DNA from: Spirochaetales bacterium
GTDB lineage: Bacteria; Spirochaetota; Spirochaetia; DSM-27196; SLAA01
Assembly: GCA_007127105.1 (NCBI GenBank)
Contig: SLAA01000066.1
Span: forward strand, 1 to 45,813
DNA length: 45,813 nucleotides
Reading direction: 5' to 3'
A program made the position numbers and the translations under genes. Below the pieces are notes generated by a model. It saw only the letters and a program-made list of their open reading frames with translations, searched no databases and was not told where the DNA came from. This document shows positions 9,940-16,714 of the stretch, piece by piece (position 1 is the stretch's first letter; each line of letters starts with the position of its first letter).

Positions 9940-9955
9940 CTTCCTCTCCTTGTGG

Positions 9956-9970
9956 TGACCTAATTGGTCA
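9956..9970. promoter_or_regulatory. Palindrome before the binding-protein gene, candidate operator
   Basis: TGACC-TAATT-GGTCA is a perfect 5-bp inverted repeat around an AT-rich 5-nt centre, located 16 nt upstream of the ATG of the substrate-binding gene. Its position fits an operator or an mRNA hairpin next to the ribosome-binding site. TGAC/GTCA half-sites recur at 12322-12342 before the regulator gene. Confidence 0.5.
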
Positions 9971-10080
9971 TGTTCCCTGCTATCGTAGATGGACCACTGT
10001 CCTGGCGAAACTTTAAAATGCGAATCTTGGGACTGTTGGCAGAATTCAAAGAGTCCTTGCGAAGAAATACCCGCAGGATC

Positions 10081-12318
10081 TCAGGTAGCGTCCGGGGTGG
10101 AAACCAGCGCCAGTTGTTTTCGGTAGGTGTTTGGAGTGTAACCGGTTCGTTTGCGAAACAAGGTGTAGAAGTAGTTCTCGTTAGAAAATCCGACCCGGAC
10201 AGCAATCTCACGTGCCGAGAGTGAAATGTCGTCCTTGAGCAGGCATTTTGCCTGCTCAATGCGGAAATTGAGTATGAACTCACTGAGCGAGTAAGGACGG
10301 AGCTCTTTGTAAATCCTTGATAAATACGGTGTCGAGAGTCCAATCTGCTCAGCGATCCGGGCTGGCGAGAGGTTCGCGTCGGAATACTCACCCTCGACAA
10401 TGTGCTCAATTTCGGACACAAGCTTGGCCACACGTACCTGCCGGTGGCGCTGCATCTCTTCCTTGAACAGCGTGAACAACTCGCCAAAGACGCCGACGAG
10501 CTGGCTTCGGCCCCGGATGCTGCCCAGGCAGGCCTCAAACTCATGCATACAAAACTCAGAGGAGCGAGAAAAATAGCCCTGTGACTGGAGTTCCTTTGCC
10601 TGGAACTGTAGAGAAACAAACAGTCGCTTCAGCGAGAATCGCACTTGATCATAGCGGTACTCCGAGATAACGTCGAGAAAGGTCTCAAACTCCTGAATGC
10701 TCAACTCGGAGTTCCCAGCCTTGATGCTGTGAAGCAGAGTTTTCTCCTGCTCGGTTGGGTAGTTGAACTCGCGAACATCGCGGATGTAGTCCTCGGCCGA
10801 GAATACCCCGGTATTTCCAAACAGAAGGAGCTTGTTGTACAGATCGAGCATGTTCTCATACCCGGCGGCCAACCCGGCGACTCCCTGTATCGTTCCACTC
10901 GTTATGAGGATCTCGGCATCATAGCCCTCGAGTGGTGGCTCATCCTGCCAGAGAAGTATTCGGTGGCCACCCATGTCAAGTTCAAAGAGTTTTTCCCTCT
11001 CCTCTGTCGAACTCGGCGCACTGACAGTTTCGAGACCGGGGTACGGAGCAGTTCCACTCTTCATGAGCGCCATAGCGAAGTCTCCACCCGGGTCAAGGTG
11101 CAGACCGTAGTTCGCAAACAGTTCAGCAGTTTCCGGCAGAGGTAACTCCGGCATATTCCCATGGAGTAACTCTTTCAGAAGGTCGCTACGAAGTGTCGCA
11201 CGATACACCTCGGAGGTCTCTTCCAAACTCGAGGTCTCGGAAATCATGGTTTCAATTCGCGAGGACAGGTACTCCATGTCGCTGAGGTCCTGTTCGGATG
11301 AACCTTCATCCGGAGATTCTGCCGGAAGTGATGTAACGAGTTCACCTATGGGTCGATATATACGCCGAGAGAAGACAAACGCCATTGCCGAACCTATGAG
11401 GAGAAATACACACACAAGAGCAAGCACGCGGGCCCGAAGAACCCACAGTGGACGCATGAAGTGGCTGTACGGCACCTGACGTATGAGATACAGGTCTCCG
11501 TCGTCACTTCGGCTGAACATAGTCAAGGTGCGGTCCGAGCCCCGGCCGTCGACAAAGTACCCGCCGTCAGCTCCCGAACTCATAATGGTACGCATAAATG
11601 GCTTGTCCGAGATATCTGCCAGAAAGCGTGAGCGGTCAGGGTGATAGACAATCTGCCCTTCCCTGTTGACGAATAACTGCAAGGCGTTCGTGTTGGCCTC
11701 AGAGCCGAGCACCTCCCCCAGCCAGTCCAGGGTCACGTTAATGATAAGAGCGCCTTGTATCGGACCCTGAAAACTCATGGGGTCGTAGTAGATGAAGCTA
11801 TACAATGGCTCATCCCGCCCCTTGTATCGCAATACACGTGGAATGGGTACCAGTCGCATAGGTTCCCGTTCAGCAAAGAGCAAGTCCTTTACTCCAGAGT
11901 CGTAAAAGCTGTCAATGTAGCCTGAGCGATAGTTGGAACTTGAGTAGATGAACTCGCGCTTTGGATTATAGACATAAATAGAGTGAATATGGGTGCCCAT
12001 GCTCTGTACCGAGTCAATTCGTCTGAGTCCGGTGAGCTCCTCAAAGTTGCTAAGATCCACCCGGTGCATGAGCCGTTGTACTGCGGGTTCAAAGAACAGC
12101 TCCATCCCCGAGACTCTGATCATTCGGCGCACGTACTCATTGACCCGACGGGTTTCCTCAAGCACCTCTTGGTTAAGCAGATTAACTGTGCGAGTGTTCG
12201 CTGCCTCGAAGGTACGAGTAAGTACAAAGGACAAGACTGTGACGCTTACCACAATAGCGACGAGGAAGAACATCCAGATTCGGAAAAAGTAGGTGCGTGT
12301 GAATCGTGCTTTTGTCAC
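10081..12318 (-). CDS. Membrane-anchored AraC-family sensor-regulator
   Basis: A 745-residue one-component regulator. A first transmembrane helix (about 9-32, FFRIWMFFLVAIVVSVTVLS) and a second (about 295-318, LALVCVFLLIGSAMAFVFS) bracket an extracytoplasmic Cache-like sensor domain of about 260 residues. The cytoplasmic part has a helical linker and ends in a double helix-turn-helix AraC domain (about 645-740), with LSPARIAEQIGLSTPYLSRIYKE and AREIAVRVGFSNENYFYTLFRK. This architecture is common next to ABC solute transporters in Firmicutes and spirochaetes, where it activates the neighbouring transport operon in response to an external ligand. The start is GTG at 12318 with no strong Shine-Dalgarno. 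It lies between the URO-D gene (60-bp gap) and the binding-protein gene, so control of this same module is the simplest inference. Confidence 0.92.
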   Translation of the reverse strand: MTKARFTRTYFFRIWMFFLVAIVVSVTVLSFVLTRTFEAANTRTVNLLNQEVLEETRRVNEYVRRMIRVSGMELFFEPAVQRLMHRVDLSNFEELTGLRRIDSVQSMGTHIHSIYVYNPKREFIYSSSNYRSGYIDSFYDSGVKDLLFAEREPMRLVPIPRVLRYKGRDEPLYSFIYYDPMSFQGPIQGALIINVTLDWLGEVLGSEANTNALQLFVNREGQIVYHPDRSRFLADISDKPFMRTIMSSGADGGYFVDGRGSDRTLTMFSRSDDGDLYLIRQVPYSHFMRPLWVLRARVLALVCVFLLIGSAMAFVFSRRIYRPIGELVTSLPAESPDEGSSEQDLSDMEYLSSRIETMISETSSLEETSEVYRATLRSDLLKELLHGNMPELPLPETAELFANYGLHLDPGGDFAMALMKSGTAPYPGLETVSAPSSTEEREKLFELDMGGHRILLWQDEPPLEGYDAEILITSGTIQGVAGLAAGYENMLDLYNKLLLFGNTGVFSAEDYIRDVREFNYPTEQEKTLLHSIKAGNSELSIQEFETFLDVISEYRYDQVRFSLKRLFVSLQFQAKELQSQGYFSRSSEFCMHEFEACLGSIRGRSQLVGVFGELFTLFKEEMQRHRQVRVAKLVSEIEHIVEGEYSDANLSPARIAEQIGLSTPYLSRIYKELRPYSLSEFILNFRIEQAKCLLKDDISLSAREIAVRVGFSNENYFYTLFRKRTGYTPNTYRKQLALVSTPDAT

Positions 12319-12321
12319 CAG

Positions 12322-12338
12322 GTCATTACCGCAATGAC
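12322..12338. promoter_or_regulatory. Palindrome before the regulator gene, candidate operator
   Basis: GTCATT-ACCGC-AATGAC is a perfect 6-bp inverted repeat, 3 nt upstream of the GTG start of the regulator, overlapping a second palindrome TGACGTCA (12335-12342). The GTCA/TGAC core is shared with the palindrome at 9956-9970. It could be an autoregulatory site or an mRNA hairpin over the ribosome-binding region. Confidence 0.45.
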
Positions 12339-12378
12339 GTCATACTAACGCGGAATGGCACTCTACGGCTACGATTTT

Positions 12379-13314
12379 TTAGCTACCGTGTGTCTTCACT
12401 GCCTCAACCATGGCTTTTGCCGCGTGCGGATCAAACCAGGCCTCAAAGCTGCAGCCAGGAGCCAACAGAAACTTGGTCGGGCCCCCAAGCTCAACCCCCT
12501 CCAAAGCATTTCGCACCGCATCGGCCGGTGTCACCAGTTGCAGGCGCCATTTATCCAGCCCCGCCATAATACTGCCACCGAACTGCTGCCGCATCTCCGG
12601 TATCGAAGGATTTGAGGGATAGCGATCTTCATACGAGAGAATATCTATGGGAATATCCTGGATCTCCTCAACAAATATCCCATAATCATGCATGTGCAGC
12701 GTGTTCATGGGCGCACTGCCCTTGATCTCCTCAAAAATCTGCTTCACAAAAGGTTTGGCAAAGGTGCGGTACCGCTCCTGCGACATCTGCTGCGCCGCTC
12801 CAAAGGTGGAAACAAACACCCCAGCGGCTCCCCGCCTGATTGACTCCTTGCAGTAAGCAATGACGCTCTCGGTAATAGCCTCCAGCGCCGTTATCACAGC
12901 CTGCGGGTGCTCATCCATGAGCCGCTCACAGTGCTCGCCTGCAAGGCTGCGACGCAGCACCTGCCAGGGGTCAAATACCGTGTCTATGAAGTAGGCCTCG
13001 TCTTTGAGCTCACGAGCCAGGATATCTATGGCGTCCAGTTGCATAGCCCAGTCACAGCTGTGTATATCAACAGGCTTGATCCGCCCAAGCGCTGCAGCGC
13101 TGTTGATCTCTAACAGACCGTCCGGCAACGGAAAATAGTAGTCATTCATGAGCTTAAGAAAGTCCAGGTCATAGTACCTGAGAAACTCCAGGGATAGCTC
13201 GGCGATACGGGTGCCGGGTGCGTGTTGTACCCCGAAATGGTACCAGAACGATATCGGCGGACGGTCTAACTCGCGGCCCGAAAGTGAAGCATCTACTCGC
13301 TCAATCTTGGTCAT
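12379..13314 (-). CDS. URO-D-family protein, probably not a decarboxylase
   Basis: A 311-residue protein of the uroporphyrinogen decarboxylase superfamily (TIM barrel). The usual N-terminal HemE signature with the RQAGR arginine loop is replaced by DRPPISFWYHFGVQHAPG, so the catalytic arginine set of HemE is missing. Instead the barrel carries HMH (207-209) and a later GC at Cys288, spaced like the zinc-binding HxC...C set of MtaA-type corrinoid methyltransferases, with His in place of the first Cys. That suggests a metal-dependent methyltransferase-like activity, but this is inference. GGAGG precedes the ATG. It is the first gene of the minus-strand module with the AraC-type regulator and the ABC transporter, so its substrate is likely related to what is imported. 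Confidence 0.85.
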   Translation of the reverse strand: MTKIERVDASLSGRELDRPPISFWYHFGVQHAPGTRIAELSLEFLRYYDLDFLKLMNDYYFPLPDGLLEINSAAALGRIKPVDIHSCDWAMQLDAIDILARELKDEAYFIDTVFDPWQVLRRSLAGEHCERLMDEHPQAVITALEAITESVIAYCKESIRRGAAGVFVSTFGAAQQMSQERYRTFAKPFVKQIFEEIKGSAPMNTLHMHDYGIFVEEIQDIPIDILSYEDRYPSNPSIPEMRQQFGGSIMAGLDKWRLQLVTPADAVRNALEGVELGGPTKFLLAPGCSFEAWFDPHAAKAMVEAVKTHGS

Positions 13315-13388
13315 TCGGCACCTCCTGTTGGCAAAGATACCAAGGGTTGGGGCAAAGGACTACACCGACCGGCACGCACAGTTTTTAC

Positions 13389-13417
13389 TTGACCTGGAAA
13401 ACAAAGCGACCTACGCT
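13389..13417 (+). promoter_or_regulatory. Possible sigma-70 promoter for the lipoprotein gene
   Basis: TTGACC (13389-13394) and TACGCT (13412-13417) are separated by 17 bp, about 40 bp before the GTG start at 13455. The -35 is good and the -10 weak. Confidence 0.4.
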
Positions 13418-13454
13418 TAACCCAGACAAGACGAAGAAAGGACGGGAATCGAGT

Positions 13455-15293
13455 GTGAGAAAACGCTGGTCGGTTCTAGTACTCATGTGCTCCGTTGCAC
13501 TGTCCGGGCTGGTGGCTTCCTGCGCGGGGCTTCCGGCTCCGCACCCGCAGGAACCGTCCTTACTTGTCATTCTTACCGAACCAAGCCCCGGTCCCGAACG
13601 GGAGTTGCGGCTCATGCGCCGTGCACCGGGTGGCGAGTTACTGCTCCATGAGTCCATCCGTTTATCAGCGGCCGAGCGCGAGGTACGGTACCTGAGGCTA
13701 CCTGCAGGCGAGTACGCAGTGCAGGACACTCCGAACACCACACAGCAGCACACATTTGTTATTCCACCCGACAATATCACTCTATTTCCCTATGTGCTGA
13801 GCGCATCCGCACCTGCACGCACGCTGACCGAGGCCGATCAACTACGGGCCGCGACTGACCTCTCGGACTTTGTCCGCTTCCACCGCTGGGCCGGTGGCAG
13901 CTTCTTTGGTTTTGGTCGCTACACTAGCCTTCTCGGCCGCGCCACCGACCGTTTTCGCCTTGCGGTCACTACCACTCCGACTGCTTCCGAGCTTGCAATA
14001 GATGCCGAACCGGTAGGGCGTACTCCCATTACCCTTCAACTCCCGGCTGGCCGGTACGCCCTCGATCTCAGCCAGGAAGGATACGAGCCTGCTCGCATCA
14101 TAACCGAGCTCATCTCGGACGCTGAACTACAGGTCGAGCTGGTCGAGAGCACCGATACTACCGTTCCTGAACTAACCGAGTACGGCCTGTTGCTGCAGCG
14201 CTTTGCTACCTTGCTGGACGGCGAGGATGACCTGTTCTCCGTCCCCTTTGGCAACTCTCTCCAGACTATGCTGGCACAGGATGAGCGTATTCGTGTCCTC
14301 GCCGACGGGCATCGACCCTCGCGTGGAGTTGATCAAGAGCGAGCGGTGCTGTTCCAGCCGGACTACGCCTATGCCGAGAGTATTGGCGCCGAGCTCATAC
14401 TTGCCGGCTTTTATACGACACGAGGTGAGGAGCTCTTTGTTACTGCAGGGCTGTACGATGTTCGCACCCGCGGCATCAAAACCAGCACCCTGCTCACCGG
14501 CCGAGCCGGTCTGGAAATCTTTAGCACCGTAGATGAAATGACCGCTACCTTGTCACAGTCGGTAGACCGGGTCTTGCTGGCGCGGGGCCAGGACAGTACA
14601 GGCACGGCCGAACTCGTAAGTGAGGAGCTCAGCGGTCGTGAGCGCCGCACCGTAGAACGAGACATGGTATTGAGGCGGCATGCGCGGCATCACGCTGTTG
14701 CGGCTTCTCTAGGTTTCGGGAATGCACCGAGTCCGACAGAGGAGACTGTTGGAGATAATGACGATGTACGCCGTAGAGATGGCCCAACATACTCGGCGGG
14801 TATCACCTACACCTACCAACTTCGACCAAACCTGGCCATCTTTGCCTCATTTGTTCCGGACTTCACGACCCCGCGTGACCGGGGCGGTCGTGACACGGAG
14901 CAGGACGCTGCCCTTGATCTCCCATTCAGCATTGCTCCCGAGTTCCTTTATGGCTCGCACTCACTAGACATTTATATGCGGCCTGGACTCGAGTACCGTT
15001 ATGCAGTTCCCAGCACTGTACGTGCTCCCCGTTTCCTCGAAGGGGGGGAGGAATTCGAGGTGGTGGAAGCAAGACTTGGCCCGTATTCCTACCTCAGTGG
15101 CTTTCTTGACACCGGTGTCCGACTCTATACACACCAAAGATTCTCACGCCCCAACACCTTTGTTAACTTTGGAGTTACGTTCTATCTGATCTCGTACGAG
15201 GTCGGCACCGCCTTTCCGGCCGATGTGACAGCGCTCAGTGAGAACCTCATGTTATATGCGGGTTACGGCTTACGCCTTGGGGGTGCACAGTGA
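13455..15293 (+). CDS. Outer-envelope lipoprotein with PEGA domain and barrel-like C-terminus
   Basis: About 612 residues from a GTG start (VRKRWSVLVLMCSVALSGLVASC begins the protein; only its core is diagnostic). A basic N-terminus, hydrophobic core and lipobox LVASC indicate a lipoprotein. The frame is open further upstream to 13218, but that part overlaps the divergent URO-D gene and has no signal peptide. A PEGA-like domain lies at about residues 175-240 (IDAEPVGRTPITLQLPAGRY, LSQEGYEP). It is followed by a region recalling TolB/CsgG-N-type lipoprotein domains (FGNSLQTMLAQDERIRVL, GAELILAGFYTT) and by a C-terminal 150 residues rich in alternating aromatic and polar residues, like an outer-membrane beta-barrel. 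AAAGGA lies upstream but is distant. The next gene overlaps its stop codon. No function is recognised; an envelope sensor or assembly role is plausible. Confidence 0.85.
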   Translation: MRKRWSVLVLMCSVALSGLVASCAGLPAPHPQEPSLLVILTEPSPGPERELRLMRRAPGGELLLHESIRLSAAEREVRYLRLPAGEYAVQDTPNTTQQHTFVIPPDNITLFPYVLSASAPARTLTEADQLRAATDLSDFVRFHRWAGGSFFGFGRYTSLLGRATDRFRLAVTTTPTASELAIDAEPVGRTPITLQLPAGRYALDLSQEGYEPARIITELISDAELQVELVESTDTTVPELTEYGLLLQRFATLLDGEDDLFSVPFGNSLQTMLAQDERIRVLADGHRPSRGVDQERAVLFQPDYAYAESIGAELILAGFYTTRGEELFVTAGLYDVRTRGIKTSTLLTGRAGLEIFSTVDEMTATLSQSVDRVLLARGQDSTGTAELVSEELSGRERRTVERDMVLRRHARHHAVAASLGFGNAPSPTEETVGDNDDVRRRDGPTYSAGITYTYQLRPNLAIFASFVPDFTTPRDRGGRDTEQDAALDLPFSIAPEFLYGSHSLDIYMRPGLEYRYAVPSTVRAPRFLEGGEEFEVVEARLGPYSYLSGFLDTGVRLYTHQRFSRPNTFVNFGVTFYLISYEVGTAFPADVTALSENLMLYAGYGLRLGGAQ

Positions 15294-16534
15294 GGGCAGT
15301 AGCAATACCCCTCCATGCCAGGCAGACACTGCTTGCTGGTGTAGGGCTCATAGCTCTTTCTGTGGTCATGCCAGCAGCAGCGTCAGAAACCAGGGTTGTG
15401 CCACGAGAGGTCTATCCGGCTCCTTTCGAGACGGAACTCGTATCGGACGTATTACCAGGCTTTACCCAGAACCAGACGGCTTTTCTTGGTGTTCTCTCGG
15501 AACTGGTGTTCTTGCAAGCAGCTGTTGCCGAGCCTCTGCTGCGAAGTGCCTCGCCCGAGCAGGCCGACTCGGTCATACGCACCGAACTATCGCTGGCGGC
15601 AGAGGAAGAGTCCGGCACACCAGGCATGGACACAGCCTCTACCGAAAACTGGCAGGTCTCGGTGTTCCTGCTCCATGGCGTTGAAGAAGTAGAACGAGTA
15701 ACCCGCCCTCTACCTGCCGCAGGGCTGAGCTTCTCCGAGGTGCAGCAGCTGGTACAGGAGGCTACAGCGGCCTTTGTTCCGTATATGGGGCCGGTTGAGC
15801 GTTCGCTTGAGGTCGCTGAGATCGTACAGCGCAGTAGGCGGGAAGAGGTGGAGCAAATCCTCTCACTCGAGGACCGTCTTGACAGCCGCTTTCTCTTTAC
15901 CCTGTGGGCTGCCGAAATTCGCGCTGTGCGTTACTCAGAAGTCACCTTTGATGCAGTCACAGGCAATGTGGACGAATACTTCGATGAGACGGAGCTCGTG
16001 TTTTCGCCCTTCCCCATCGTGGCTGAACTTATCTACTTCCGCTCGCGCGGTTTCGGGTTCCTCGCCCGTATGTCGGTAGACTTCAACAGGAGCACCCCGT
16101 TCTACGAGTGGACCCTGGAAGCCGAGGAAGGTGATCAAGTGAAGTCGGCCTGGAATCAAACCGATAACCTCATTCTGTTGCCGGGGATCGGCCTACATTA
16201 CCGCTCACTCGGAAGAGTTGGCATAGACCTGTCCCTCATCTACTCCCTGGGTGCGGCCCGCGTGACCGCCCGTAGGGATGTTGCCCAGGACGAAGTGTTT
16301 GACCAGCAAGAGACGGTCGATAACTTCCTTGCGGAGGGTGAGAGCATCTGGTTTCTGTATCAGATGCTGACCTTCCAACCGGGCTTAACAGTGGCGCTCA
16401 ACGACCGCTGGGCCCTGAGGGCGGCAACATCATTTGGCTTTGACCCGCGCGCACTCGCAGAGAGCACGCCTTTCAATGATTCTGCCGCATTCGCTTTCCG
16501 CTATCTGCAGCTTGGCCTTGCCCGCCGTTTCTAA
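15290..16534 (+). CDS. Predicted outer-membrane protein, unknown function
   Basis: A 414-residue protein starting with GTG that overlaps the stop codon of the preceding lipoprotein gene (GTGA), so the two are translationally coupled. It has a cleavable signal peptide (hydrophobic LLAGVGLIALSVVMPAAA, cleavage near AAA-SE). The N-terminal half is soluble-looking, with QVSVFLLHGVEEVERV recalling the small beta-strand domain also suggested in its partner. The C-terminal half has beta-barrel-like amphipathic strands and the chain ends in LQLGLARRF, the terminal aromatic residue typical of BAM-inserted outer-membrane proteins. No family is recognised. It is most likely an outer-membrane partner of the PEGA lipoprotein. 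Confidence 0.82.
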   Translation: MRAVAIPLHARQTLLAGVGLIALSVVMPAAASETRVVPREVYPAPFETELVSDVLPGFTQNQTAFLGVLSELVFLQAAVAEPLLRSASPEQADSVIRTELSLAAEEESGTPGMDTASTENWQVSVFLLHGVEEVERVTRPLPAAGLSFSEVQQLVQEATAAFVPYMGPVERSLEVAEIVQRSRREEVEQILSLEDRLDSRFLFTLWAAEIRAVRYSEVTFDAVTGNVDEYFDETELVFSPFPIVAELIYFRSRGFGFLARMSVDFNRSTPFYEWTLEAEEGDQVKSAWNQTDNLILLPGIGLHYRSLGRVGIDLSLIYSLGAARVTARRDVAQDEVFDQQETVDNFLAEGESIWFLYQMLTFQPGLTVALNDRWALRAATSFGFDPRALAESTPFNDSAAFAFRYLQLGLARRF

Positions 16535-16594
16535 AGGCTGGTTTGACGTTTCGGGCGTGATGCAGCTCCCAAGCAGGCTGAATGCCAAATTTCC

Positions 16595-16624
16595 TTGACA
16601 ACTCAAAAAGGGCGCTCTTATAGT
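16595..16624 (+). promoter_or_regulatory. Sigma-70 promoter of the EF-G-like gene
   Basis: TTGACA (16595-16600), an 18-bp spacer and TATAGT (16619-16624) make a near-consensus promoter about 90 bp before the start codon at 16715. It is among the strongest promoter matches in the window, suggesting substantial expression. Confidence 0.8.
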
Positions 16625-16714
16625 TATGGGCAACCTGCTCTTCACTCATTAAAGAGAACAAACGAGCAAGAACCATCACAAGCGGTACAACTGCTGCGGC
16701 AAGGAGTCTATGGT

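Noticed and set aside
13218-13454. Upstream extension of the PEGA lipoprotein gene
   Set aside because: It overlaps the 5' end of the divergent URO-D gene and would bury the lipoprotein signal peptide inside the chain.
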